From DASRTE01 sp035656095 (lineage in GTDB: Bacteria > Actinomycetota > Actinomycetes > Jiangellales > Jiangellaceae), in the NCBI GenBank assembly GCA_035656095.1, contig DASRTE010000117.1, positions 1 through 22,596 of the forward strand: a stretch of DNA of 22,596 nucleotides, written 5' to 3'. Below, piece by piece: positions 1 through 7,434 of the stretch. The notes under the pieces were generated by a model. It worked only from the letters and a program-made list of their open reading frames with translations. It made no database searches and had not been told where the DNA came from. The position numbers and the translations under genes were made by a program. Positions within the stretch are counted from its first letter, which is position 1, and every line of letters starts with the position of its first letter.

Positions 1-1121
1 TGAGCAGGTTCCTCGACTTCGTCGACGTCTGGGACAGCATCCGGCTGCACCCCGACGTGTGCGACTTCGCCTTCGGGAACCCGCAGGAGCTGCCGCTGCC
101 GGAGTTCAGTGCGGCCATCCAGCGCTACGCGGAGCCCAGGAACAAGGACTGGTTCGCCTACAAGCGCTCCGAGCCGGAGCCGCGGGCGGTCGTCGCCAAG
201 GTGTTGCGGGAATGGCGTGGCCTGCCGTTCGAACCCGAGGACATCGCGCTGACTCCCGGCGCGTTCGGCGCGCTCGCGACGGCCTTCCGGGCGTTCGTCG
301 ATCCCGGCGACGAGGTGGTGTTCTCGTTGCCGCCGTGGTTCCTCTACGAGCCGATGCTCTTGGCGGCCGACGCCGTGCCGGTCAAGGTGCGGGTCCGGGC
401 CGACGACCACGACCTCGACCTGGACGCGATCGGGTCGGCGCTCGGCCCGCGAACCCGGGCGGTGATCGTCAACACCCCGAACAACCCGACCGGGCGCATC
501 TACCCGCAGCGGACGCTCGCGGCGCTGGCCGACCTGCTGACCGATGCGTCGCAGCGGTGGGGGAGGACCATCTGGCTGATCTCGGACGAGCCGTACGCGC
601 GGCTGGTGTTCAGCGACGCCGAGTTCCGCAGCCCGAGCGAGTTCTACCCGTACACACTGATCTCCTACAGCTACGGCAAGGTCCTGCTCACGCCGGGTCA
701 GCGCATCGGCTGGCTGGCGCTGTCGCCGTCCATCCCGGACCGTGCACCGCTGCGCAAGGTGATCGAACGGACCCAGATCTCCGGCGGCTGGTTGTTCCCC
801 AACGCCGTCATGCAGTACGCGGTCGGTGACCTCGAGCAGATGTCGATCGACCTCGCCGGCCTCGAGGCCAAGCGGGATCGACTCACCGGCGAACTGCGCG
901 CAGCCGGCTACCACCTGCGGCCGCCGGAGGGGACGTTCTACCTATGGGTGCGCTCGCCGGTACCGGACGACGTCATGTTCAGCCGCAGCCTCGCCGACCA
1001 CAAGATCCTGGTCCTGCCGGGCACCACCTGCGAGGCGCCCGGGTACTTCCGCATCTCGCTGACGGCCACTGACGACATGATCGATCGCGCCCTCCCGGCG
1101 CTGGTGGCGGCGAGCGGCTGA
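1..1121 (+). CDS. PLP-dependent class I/II aminotransferase (start codon cut by one base)
   Basis: This is a fold-type I, PLP-dependent aminotransferase of the aspartate/aromatic group. It would move an amino group between an amino acid and a 2-oxoacid in the cytoplasm; the substrate cannot be read from the sequence. The frame is open to the first base, and bases 1-2 (TG) look like the end of an ATG one base outside the window, followed by SRFLDFVDVW. Counted from there the protein has 373 residues, normal for the family. Visible motifs are NTPNNPTG, SDEPYARL with Asp196 and Tyr199 for the cofactor ring, SYGK with Lys227 as the probable Schiff-base lysine, and YFRISLT with Arg351 for the substrate carboxylate. 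A GTG at 57 would remove the conserved N-terminus and is unlikely. There is no operon link to the next gene, which lies 255 bases away. Confidence 0.9.
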   Translation, partial: SRFLDFVDVWDSIRLHPDVCDFAFGNPQELPLPEFSAAIQRYAEPRNKDWFAYKRSEPEPRAVVAKVLREWRGLPFEPEDIALTPGAFGALATAFRAFVDPGDEVVFSLPPWFLYEPMLLAADAVPVKVRVRADDHDLDLDAIGSALGPRTRAVIVNTPNNPTGRIYPQRTLAALADLLTDASQRWGRTIWLISDEPYARLVFSDAEFRSPSEFYPYTLISYSYGKVLLTPGQRIGWLALSPSIPDRAPLRKVIERTQISGGWLFPNAVMQYAVGDLEQMSIDLAGLEAKRDRLTGELRAAGYHLRPPEGTFYLWVRSPVPDDVMFSRSLADHKILVLPGTTCEAPGYFRISLTATDDMIDRALPALVAASG

Positions 1122-1376
1122 CCATCCATGCCGGCAGGTGCGAACGGCCGAGGTGGCCCGGCGACATGTTGCGACGCCGGTCGACGAAGACAGCCTGATC
1201 GACCTGTTCGAAGATGCGGCGGTGCGGGTACAGCAGGTCCATGGGGTGCGCGCGTTGGCCGGTCGACACGTCGTGTGTCCGCCACCACCTGTCGTTCCAG
1301 CCGGGTTGGCTTTCGTCCGCCGAACGGCACGCCTATGCTGAGAGTACGTACATCACGGCATTCGATGGAGGGACCG
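1122..1376. other. Intergenic stretch before the DUF3040 gene
   Basis: These 255 bases separate the aminotransferase from the DUF3040 gene. A 67-codon plus-strand frame (GTG at 1138, stop at 1341) is open, but its third positions are less GC-biased than in the neighbouring genes and I recognise no motif. No hairpin followed by a T-run was seen after the aminotransferase stop. The right end holds a likely -10 element and the ribosome binding site of the next gene. Confidence 0.5.
1334..1339 (+). promoter_or_regulatory. Candidate -10 element (TATGCT) of the DUF3040 gene
   Basis: TATGCT fits the actinobacterial TAnnnT -10 pattern and sits in one of the few AT-richer spots here. It would give a start of transcription near 1346 and a leader of about 30 bases carrying the ribosome binding site. 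The -35 is poor: TTGGCT at 1306-1311 is too far away (22-base spacer), and the hexamer at the usual 17-base spacing is TTTCGT. Confidence 0.4.
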
Positions 1377-1802
1377 GTGCCTCTCTCCGATCATGAGCAG
1401 CGCCTGCTCGAACAGATGGAGCGTGCGCTGTATGCCGAGGACCCCAAGTTCGCCTCGTCCATGCGCGGCGCGGATCTGCGCCGGCGCTACCGCCGCAGGG
1501 CGATCGTCGCAGCGTTCGTCTTCCTGCTGGGGATCGTCGTCCTCATGACCGGTGCGGTCACCGAGTTGATCCCGCTGGGTGTCGGCGGATTCGTCGTCAT
1601 GCTCGTGTCGGCCTGGTACGCCGTCACCTCGTGGCGCCGGGTGCCGGCCGAGGGTGAGATCGGCACGTTCGACGCGGGGACCGATGCGTCACAGGGAACG
1701 ACCCGCAGGTCGGGCCGGTCCTCCGCTGCCGCCCGCCGCGGCTTCATGGAACGCATGGAGGAACGCTGGCGCCGCCGCCGCGAGCGCGGCCCCGGCCGGT
1801 AG
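1377..1802 (+). CDS. DUF3040 domain membrane protein
   Basis: This is a small actinobacterial membrane protein of the DUF3040 family, function unknown. The 141-residue product opens with the family signature PLSDHEQRLLEQMERAL followed by EDPKFASSMR. Two hydrophobic segments follow at about residues 42-60 and 63-84, then a basic Arg/Ser-rich cytoplasmic tail. GTG at 1377 is chosen because the family signature starts right after it and GGAGGG at 1367-1372 lies four bases upstream; the open frame reaches back to 1128 but that part shows no homology. The gene converges on the transglutaminase gene with only 14 bases between the two stops and no terminator. DUF3040 genes near mraZ are a recurrent actinobacterial arrangement, for example in Mycobacterium, which suggests an envelope or division role; that is inference. 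Confidence 0.85.
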   Translation: MPLSDHEQRLLEQMERALYAEDPKFASSMRGADLRRRYRRRAIVAAFVFLLGIVVLMTGAVTELIPLGVGGFVVMLVSAWYAVTSWRRVPAEGEIGTFDAGTDASQGTTRRSGRSSAAARRGFMERMEERWRRRRERGPGR

Positions 1803-1816
1803 ACCCACAGAGGCAG

Positions 1817-4150
1817 TCAGCGACGGCCGGGTAGCAGGCGCCCGGCCCGCTGACGCATCCGCTCGCCAGCCGCGTCGGTCCAGTCGAGCCCGTCCGCTAC
1901 GCGGTTGGCCGAGCTGACCACCAGGTCGCGCGTGGCCGCCGGCCAGATCGCCGCGCCGATGCGCTGGACCCACGAGCGTGAGCGCATGATCGTGCGCCGG
2001 AGCATGGCGGAGTCGCCGCGCAGGCCGGTCGGGTCCGCGGGCGCGGCCGAGTACCTGGCCCGCTCGGTGGTGGTCACCAGGTGGGCGACCAGGTCGCGCG
2101 AGTCGGGGTCGAGTTGTGCGCCATCGGCCACGTGCCGACCGGTGGCGCGCGGCGTCGCCGCTTCGCTCCATTCCAGTCCGGCGTCGCGAACCGTGTCGCG
2201 AAGGTCCGACCACGCCGCCTCGGCCGCGCGGACCGGGTCCGCGCCCGCCCGCCGCCAGCGCAACCGACGGCGCGCCTTGGCCGCCAGCGTCGGGATGGCG
2301 AAGACGCCGGCCGCCGCCACCGCCGCGATCGCCACTGCGATCAACGTCGAGGTCCTCGTCGAGCCGCCGCCGGCACCGCCTTCGCCGACGTCGGGATCGA
2401 GCGCACCCGGCGGCAGTGCACCCCCTTCGGGGATCTGGCCGGAGGGCACCGGTGGGGCGGTCGATCCCTCGCCGTCCGGGGAAGGTGGGACGGTCCATGT
2501 CGGAGGGCTGCCCGTGCGGGTTGCCGGGGTCGGTTCGAACGGCACCCACCCAGTGCCATGGAAGTACAGCTCGGGCCAGGCGTGGGCGTCGTGGGCGCCG
2601 ACGACGCGGCTGCCGTCGTCCTGGATCGTGCCACGGAGGTAGCCCACAGCCACCCGAGCGGGAATGCCCACCGCGCGGGCCATCACGGCCATGGCGGCCG
2701 CGTACTGCTCGCAGTACCCCTGCCGGTTCTGCAGGAAGTTCACCAACGCCGAGGACGAGGTGCCGGGCTCGGTCTCGAGCGTGTACTCGAAGCCGCCCCG
2801 GCGGCGGAAGAAGTCCTGCAGCGCCGCCGCCCGGTCGAAGGCAGACGTGGCCTCAGCCGTGACCTCGTCGGCCAGCTCCTCGACCCGGGCTGGCAGATCG
2901 TCGGGGAGCTCGGTCATGGGCTCGAGCTCCTCCGGCGGCGAGCTCGCCGCGCGGAGTCCGGTGGCCTCGATGTCGACGTCGATCCGGTCCACCACGTAGG
3001 TGGCTCCGCCTGCGTCACGCTCGCCTCCCACCACGTCGAGGGTGCCGATGTCGTAGCGCCAGTCGCCGTCGATGGCGATGCTTCGGGCGGGGTAGGGGAG
3101 CGGCAGCCACCGGGAGTCGTACTCGTCGGTGACCTCGATCTCGTACTCCTCGACCGCCTCCTCGCCGGTGAGTGTCAGCCCGGGCGGCGGGGGCATCCCA
3201 CCGCCGACGCGTTGCGTGTCGTCCACGGGGCGTTTGGAGATGCTCCACCGGTCCCCGTCGAAGAGGTCGAGGGCGGCCCTGCGGATGTACGTAGGGGGGT
3301 CGGCGTCGGTGCGGTAGCGCAGGATCACGACGTTTTCGGGAAGGGTGAGGTCACCCTGCAGCTCCACGATGGGGTTGTCGGTCTCGATGGTGCGTCCGGC
3401 ACCATCACCGGACCCGCCCCCACGTCCGAACACACCCTCGGTCAGTCCGGGCAGTAGCGCGGGCAGTGCGACGGCCGCGGCGATGGCCACGGCGCCGACC
3501 CGCCGGCCGTTGCGGGCGAGTGAGTCGGTCTCGGGTATGCCGGAATGGGTCGCCGATGGACCCGCCGACCGGCCCCACCGAACGACGCGGGTGCGGCCCT
3601 CGGCCACCAACAGGCCGAGGAAGCCGACCGCCGGGGGCAGGAACCAGATCCAGGACAGGCCACCCGGGACCACCGAGGCCGCCAGGGCATAGACCGCTCC
3701 CAGGGCGATGCCGGTGAGCGGGACCCGGCGAATCCCCACCGCGAACAGGTCGACGACGACGGCCACCAGGCCGGCGCCGCCGATGAGCAGCAGGGAGATG
3801 CCGACGGTGACCGGTGCGGGCGCCGCGTACTGGGCGGCGGCGTCGAGACCGTCGGTGAACACCGTGAGCAGGCGCGTGACCCACGACGGCGTGGGGACGA
3901 TGCCGAACCATGCCTCCTCGCCGGCGAACAGCACGCCGAGCCAGAGCACGAGAACGCCCAACTGCCCGACCAGGACGAGTGGCAACGGCACCCGGAGCCG
4001 GCGAAGCCCCAGGCCGGTCGCGGCCACCAGCGCGATGCCGAACGCTGCGGCCACCGTCCATGCGTGGTCCTCCGTGACCGGCGCCAACGTCAGCATCGCG
4101 AGCATCGACGCCACGGCCGCGACGATGGTCATTCTCGTGCGCGCCGTCAC
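1817..4150 (-). CDS. TgpA-like membrane transglutaminase-domain protein (DUF3488 + transglutaminase core + DUF4129)
   Basis: This large membrane protein carries an extracytoplasmic transglutaminase/protease-like domain. The 777-residue product has several N-terminal hydrophobic helices (roughly residues 8-230, DUF3488-like). The outside domain has Cys480 in QGYCEQYA and His523 in DAHAWPE. A Pro/Gly-rich linker follows, then a single membrane helix near 602-624 and a C-terminal DUF4129-like region (AEAAWSDLRDTV). The third catalytic position, usually Asp, is Glu539 in GWVPFEPTP. The start is GTG at 4150, overlapping the DUF58 stop by four bases (GTGA); the frame continues to 4528 but only antisense to the DUF58 coding frame. 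This is the last gene of the MoxR-DUF58-transglutaminase operon. By analogy with Pseudomonas TgpA it may act on envelope proteins or peptidoglycan; the substrate is unknown. Confidence 0.88.
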   Translation of the reverse strand: MTARTRMTIVAAVASMLAMLTLAPVTEDHAWTVAAAFGIALVAATGLGLRRLRVPLPLVLVGQLGVLVLWLGVLFAGEEAWFGIVPTPSWVTRLLTVFTDGLDAAAQYAAPAPVTVGISLLLIGGAGLVAVVVDLFAVGIRRVPLTGIALGAVYALAASVVPGGLSWIWFLPPAVGFLGLLVAEGRTRVVRWGRSAGPSATHSGIPETDSLARNGRRVGAVAIAAAVALPALLPGLTEGVFGRGGGSGDGAGRTIETDNPIVELQGDLTLPENVVILRYRTDADPPTYIRRAALDLFDGDRWSISKRPVDDTQRVGGGMPPPPGLTLTGEEAVEEYEIEVTDEYDSRWLPLPYPARSIAIDGDWRYDIGTLDVVGGERDAGGATYVVDRIDVDIEATGLRAASSPPEELEPMTELPDDLPARVEELADEVTAEATSAFDRAAALQDFFRRRGGFEYTLETEPGTSSSALVNFLQNRQGYCEQYAAAMAVMARAVGIPARVAVGYLRGTIQDDGSRVVGAHDAHAWPELYFHGTGWVPFEPTPATRTGSPPTWTVPPSPDGEGSTAPPVPSGQIPEGGALPPGALDPDVGEGGAGGGSTRTSTLIAVAIAAVAAAGVFAIPTLAAKARRRLRWRRAGADPVRAAEAAWSDLRDTVRDAGLEWSEAATPRATGRHVADGAQLDPDSRDLVAHLVTTTERARYSAAPADPTGLRGDSAMLRRTIMRSRSWVQRIGAAIWPAATRDLVVSSANRVADGLDWTDAAGERMRQRAGRLLPGRR

Positions 4151-5496
4151 GCCACACCGCCGAGGGTGCCGGCCGTGGTGTCCGCGGAGTCTTTGGCATC
4201 GGCTGCGGCCTCGGCCAGCCGGTAGGCGGTGCGGTTGACGCCCAGCCGTTCCCAGACCCCGGGCAGTGCGTCGCCACGGGACGCCATGACCACACCCCAG
4301 CCGGCCCGCCGCAGCACCGCGGCGGCTTCGGCGATCCGCTGACGCTCGGCCTCCGCCATGCTCGGCGACACCGAGGTCCACGATGCCGCGTCGAGCAGGA
4401 TCGCCAGCGCCGCGGTAGACCCGTCGCGCAGCTTCGCGACCAGCGCCGCCTCCCGTGGGTGCAGGCGGCCGAGCACACCGACGAGCAGCCCGGTCGCGGC
4501 TCCCGCACCCCTGAGCAGGTCCGGCCACCGGCCGACCGACGCTTCACGGGAGGACTTCACGACCGCGAGTGCGTCGAGGAGCGGTACCTCGGCGCCGGCC
4601 GGACCGCCGCCGGGATCATGCCAGGACGCGCTGACCGCGCCTCCCTCGTCGGTGAGGAGCCGGACGGCGTATCCGCGGTCGGCCAGGTGCACGCCGATCG
4701 ACGCCGTGGCGACGACCGCCCACTCCAGCGAGGAGTCGGGAGGGTGGCCGGCGTGTCCGGCCGTCCGCGTGTCGAGCAGAAGCGTCGCCCGGCTCTGCCA
4801 CGGCTGTTCCTCGCGGCGGACCATGAGCTCGCGATGATGGGCGGTGGCGCGCCAGTGGACCCGGCGCATGTCGTCGCCGTGCCGGTAGGCCCGGATCGTC
4901 GCGTCCTCCTCGCCGGCGCTGGAGACAGATCGCGGCCGGCTCTCGCCGCTGCCGCTCCACTCCCCGATCAGGCGCACCGAAGGCAGCCGGACCACGGTGG
5001 GCGTGACGGTCAAGGTGGCGGTCTCGCTGAACGCCCGGCGAAGTTCGACCAGACCGAACGGATCCGTGAGCCGGACGGTGAGCGGGCCCAGCGTGTAGCG
5101 TCCGCGCAGCTCGGACCGGACGTCGTAGCTGACCTCGCGGCGGAACCTCGACCACACATGATCGAGGACGAACCGGGGTCGGGTGCCCAGTGCGTACGGG
5201 AGGGTGTCCTCGACCAGGAGGACGCCGGTGGGTATGCGGGCCATGTTCTGCAGTGTCAGCCGCACCGTGGCCGGCGAATGCACCGGAGTCCTGGGCGGCT
5301 CGACGACGCGGGACGCGGCCAGCCGCACCCGGCTGCGCAGTGCGACGAGCAGGCTGACCAGCGGTAGCGCGAGCAGCAGGATGCCGACCCGGAGCAGATC
5401 GCGCTGGCCCACTCCGATTGCTGCCACCGCGGCGATGCCGCCGGCGGCGACGAACATGGTGCCGCGCCGGGTGAGGCCGGACAGAGCCCTACGCAC
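4147..5496 (-). CDS. DUF58 domain protein
   Basis: This is a membrane-anchored DUF58 protein with a von Willebrand-A-like fold, the usual partner of MoxR ATPases. The 449-residue product has two N-terminal hydrophobic segments (about residues 12-50). A beta-rich middle contains ELRGRYTLGPL and DPFGL, and the DUF58 hallmark is AYRHGDDMRRVHWRATA followed by LMVRREE. It starts with GTG at 5496, three bases after the MoxR stop, and its own stop overlaps the transglutaminase start by four bases, so the three genes are almost certainly co-translated. Known family members are thought to be substrates or adaptors of the ATPase; no enzymatic activity is assigned. Whether it has an intact metal-binding MIDAS site was not established. 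Confidence 0.88.
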   Translation of the reverse strand: MRRALSGLTRRGTMFVAAGGIAAVAAIGVGQRDLLRVGILLLALPLVSLLVALRSRVRLAASRVVEPPRTPVHSPATVRLTLQNMARIPTGVLLVEDTLPYALGTRPRFVLDHVWSRFRREVSYDVRSELRGRYTLGPLTVRLTDPFGLVELRRAFSETATLTVTPTVVRLPSVRLIGEWSGSGESRPRSVSSAGEEDATIRAYRHGDDMRRVHWRATAHHRELMVRREEQPWQSRATLLLDTRTAGHAGHPPDSSLEWAVVATASIGVHLADRGYAVRLLTDEGGAVSASWHDPGGGPAGAEVPLLDALAVVKSSREASVGRWPDLLRGAGAATGLLVGVLGRLHPREAALVAKLRDGSTAALAILLDAASWTSVSPSMAEAERQRIAEAAAVLRRAGWGVVMASRGDALPGVWERLGVNRTAYRLAEAAADAKDSADTTAGTLGGVA

Positions 5497-5499
5497 GGC

Positions 5500-6525
5500 T
5501 CACCGCGCCACCGCTCCGGGCTGCGGCGAGGTGGCGTCGGGCTGGGGAACGCGCTTCAGCAGGTCGGCGACGACCTGCGTCGCGTCACGGCGGCCGATCT
5601 GGGCCTCGGCTGTCGGCAGCAGGCGGTGGGCGAACACGGCCTCGGCGAGTTGCTGGATGTCGTCGGGAAGCACGTACTCACGGTCGTGCAGAGCCGCCCA
5701 CGCCTTCGCCGCCCGGACGAGGTGCAGGGTCGCCCGGGGGGATGCCCCGAGGCGCAGTTCGGGCGATCGCCGGCTGGCGTCGGCGAGGGCGACGCAGTAC
5801 TTCTTGACCGCCGGGGAGACGTAGATCCCGCGGACGATGCCGACCAGCTTCGCCACGTGGGCGGCGTCGGTGACAGGCTCGAGTTGGTCGAGGGCGTCGG
5901 CGCCCCCGTGGGTCCCGATCATCTCCATCTCGTCGGCTGCGCCCGGGTAGCCCATCGCGAGCCGGGCCATGAACCGGTCCCGTTGCGCCTCGGGCAGGGG
6001 GTAGGTGCCCTCCATCTCGACCGGGTTCTGGGTGGCGATCACCATGAACGGCGGCTCCAGCGCGTACGTGGTTCCGTCGACGGTGACCTGACGCTCCTCC
6101 ATGCATTCCAGCAGCGCGGACTGCGTCTTGGGCGACGCCCGGTTGATCTCGTCGCCGACCACGATGTTGGCGAAGACCCCACCGGGCTTGAACTCGAAGT
6201 CGCGGGTCTCCTGGTTGAAAACCGAGACACCGGTGACGTCGCTCGGCATGAGGTCGGGCGTGAACTGGATCCGCTGGACCGAGCAGTTGATCGACCGGGC
6301 CAGTGACTTGGCCAGCATGGTCTTGCCGACGCCGGGGACGTCCTCGATCAGCAGGTGGCCCTCGGCCAGCAGCACCGCGACCGCCAGCCGGATGACCTCG
6401 GGCTTACCCTCGATGACGGTCCCGATCGCGGCCTGGATACGGCCGGCGGTGTCGGCGAGCTCGTCGAGGCCTGGGCCGACGGCGGCACCGTCCTGGCTAC
6501 CACCGTTGGTCGGACTCTGGGTCAC
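5500..6525 (-). CDS. MoxR family AAA+ ATPase
   Basis: This cytoplasmic AAA+ ATPase of the MoxR group probably remodels or activates a partner complex, here most likely the DUF58 and transglutaminase proteins encoded after it. The 341-residue product has a Walker A (DVPGVGKT, Lys68), a Walker B (VVGDEINRA, Asp125-Glu126), sensor 1 (ATQNP, Asn167) and an arginine-bearing EAQRDRFMAR segment. The C-terminal lid is normal in length. GTG at 6525 is chosen over the longer open frame reaching 8259 because a strong AGGAGG (6531-6536, read on the minus strand) lies five bases upstream and the family's N-terminus fits. It is the first gene of its operon and is divergent from mraZ across 303 bases. Confidence 0.93.
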   Translation of the reverse strand: MTQSPTNGGSQDGAAVGPGLDELADTAGRIQAAIGTVIEGKPEVIRLAVAVLLAEGHLLIEDVPGVGKTMLAKSLARSINCSVQRIQFTPDLMPSDVTGVSVFNQETRDFEFKPGGVFANIVVGDEINRASPKTQSALLECMEERQVTVDGTTYALEPPFMVIATQNPVEMEGTYPLPEAQRDRFMARLAMGYPGAADEMEMIGTHGGADALDQLEPVTDAAHVAKLVGIVRGIYVSPAVKKYCVALADASRRSPELRLGASPRATLHLVRAAKAWAALHDREYVLPDDIQQLAEAVFAHRLLPTAEAQIGRRDATQVVADLLKRVPQPDATSPQPGAVAR

Positions 6526-6752
6526 TCGTGCCTCCTGCGGCTCGCAGCCCGCCCGGTACCGAGTGCGGCGAGCCGGCGGCCGCGTCTCGACTCCTGGCGG
6601 AAATCCCGTCCCCCATCGCGTCAACCGTACGTCTCGTCCGGCAGCGATGGGCAGGTGGTTCCCAACGTTCGCTACGACGGTGCGTCCCGGACGGTTCACC
6701 GCGACGGCGGCCGGCGCCGACCTGCCCGAGCCCGGGACGGGAGCGGAATGGG

Positions 6753-6780
6753 TTGTCAGTGGAGCAATGTGGGGTACAGT
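6753..6780 (+). promoter_or_regulatory. Predicted mraZ (dcw operon) promoter
   Basis: TTGTCA at 6753-6758 and TACAGT at 6775-6780 are separated by 16 bases and match the -35 and TAnnnT -10 patterns. The start of transcription would be near 6787, leaving a leader of about 42 bases to the mraZ start. The spacer and -10 lie inside the GTGG decamer array, so a protein bound there would block the polymerase. Confidence 0.6.
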
Positions 6781-6796
6781 GGCGCGGAGTGGAGGA
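6757..6796 (+). promoter_or_regulatory. MraZ-binding box array (four decamers)
   Basis: GTGG occurs at 6759, 6769, 6779 and 6789, an exact 10-base period. Three of the four decamers read AGTGG and one reads TGTGG. A degenerate fifth unit, ATGGG, lies one period upstream at 6748-6752. E. coli MraZ is known to bind direct TGGG-type repeats with a 10-bp period in its own promoter, so this is very probably the autoregulatory operator. The array covers the spacer, the -10 and the predicted transcription start. Confidence 0.72.
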
Positions 6797-6828
6797 TCAA
6801 CGGCGGTTCGGGGTGGGAGGTGGCGGCC

Positions 6829-7260
6829 GTGTTCCTGGGCACCCACACCCCGCGCCTGGACGAGAAGGGACGCCTGTTCCTCCCGGCGAGGTTCCGCGAC
6901 GAGCTCGCGGAGGGCGTGGTGATCACCCGGGGCCAGGAGCGCTGTCTGTACGTGTGGCCGCGCGTGGAGTTCGTGCGGTTCACCGAGCAGCTCCGGGCCG
7001 CTCCGATCACCCACCGTGGTGCCCGTGACTTCGCCCGGATGCTGGCAGCCGGCGCCACCGACGAGGTGCCGGACAAGCAGGGTCGCGTGACCATCCCGGC
7101 CGGCCTGCGCGGCTACGCGGGCCTGGACCGGGACTGCACCGTCGTCGGGGCGATGACGCGGGTCGAGATCTGGGCCGCGCCCGCCTGGGAGGCCTACCAG
7201 GCCGAGAAGGAGCCGTTGTTCGCCGACGTCTCCGAGGAGGTGCTGCCCGGCATCTTCTGA
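6829..7260 (+). CDS. mraZ: Transcriptional regulator MraZ
   Basis: MraZ is a DNA-binding protein that represses its own dcw operon and forms ring-shaped oligomers. The 143-residue product matches the family length and has the two AbrB-like half-repeats, each with the DxxxR signature: LDEKGRLFLPARFRDEL near the N-terminus and PDKQGRVTIPAGLR in the second half. GTG at 6829 is chosen because it gives the conserved FLGTHTPRLD opening and has GGGAGG at 6815-6820, eight bases upstream; the frame stays open to 6355 without homology. It is the first gene of the dcw cluster. The four 10-bp-spaced GTGG boxes just upstream are its likely targets. A 174-base gap with hairpins separates it from rsmH. Confidence 0.95.
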   Translation: MFLGTHTPRLDEKGRLFLPARFRDELAEGVVITRGQERCLYVWPRVEFVRFTEQLRAAPITHRGARDFARMLAAGATDEVPDKQGRVTIPAGLRGYAGLDRDCTVVGAMTRVEIWAAPAWEAYQAEKEPLFADVSEEVLPGIF

Positions 7261-7272
7261 CCGCCTCGGGAC

Positions 7273-7290
7273 CGGCCGTCCCGTCGGCCG
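7273..7290 (+). other. Small hairpin in the mraZ-rsmH gap
   Basis: The palindromic hexamer CGGCCG occurs twice (7273-7278 and 7285-7290) around a six-base loop, 12 bases after the mraZ stop. Either copy can pair with the other. In DNA this GC-rich such a short stem may be chance. Confidence 0.3.
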
Positions 7291-7320
7291 TACGTCGCGG
7301 CCTCCGGCCCGCTCGTCCCT

Positions 7321-7346
7321 CCTGGCGCACCTTCCCCGGCGCCAGG
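7321..7346 (+). terminator. Hairpin in the mraZ-rsmH gap, possible attenuator
   Basis: CCTGGCGC (7321-7328) and GCGCCAGG (7339-7346) form a perfect 8-bp GC-rich stem with a 10-base loop. No T-run follows, so it is not a classical intrinsic terminator. It lies midway between the mraZ stop and the rsmH start and could reduce read-through or stabilise an mRNA end. Confidence 0.35.
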
Positions 7347-7434
7347 CGGGTGGTGTCGAGCGGGCGGGGACCGGGGCGTACGACCGGGCAGCACATCGCA
7401 CACACGATCGGCAGACAACCGGGGGTCGAGGGAC

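Larger units (their letters stand above)
6526..6828. promoter_or_regulatory. Divergent control region between the moxR-like operon and mraZ
   Basis: This region of 303 bases holds the start signals of two divergent operons. The mraZ side (right third) has a clear promoter and a decamer box array, listed separately. On the moxR side the ribosome binding site AGGAGG is clear. A minus-strand TACGGT (6624-6629) fits TAnnnT but lacks a good -35, and a TTGACG overlapping its 3' edge lacks a matching -10. The middle (about 6640-6745) is GC-rich with a CCCGGG-centred imperfect inverted repeat near 6728-6742. No gene is seen. Confidence 0.7.

Noticed and set aside
1306..1311. TTGGCT as the -35 of the DUF3040 promoter
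   Set aside because: The spacing to TATGCT is 22 bases, too long for a normal sigma-70-type promoter.
2081..3457. 458-codon plus-strand frame opposite the transglutaminase gene
   Set aside because: The minus-strand protein has conserved catalytic motifs; this frame has none.
4151..4528. N-terminal extension of the transglutaminase frame
   Set aside because: The extension overlaps the conserved DUF58 C-terminus and shows no membrane helix or homology; the GTGA overlap start is better.
6813..6823. Further GTGG matches at 6813 and 6820
   Set aside because: They are out of the 10-bp register of the array; the second also overlaps the mraZ ribosome binding site, so they look coincidental.
6355..6828. 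Upstream extension of the mraZ frame
   Set aside because: MraZ homology begins at FLGTHTPRL, and the extension covers the promoter and operator.
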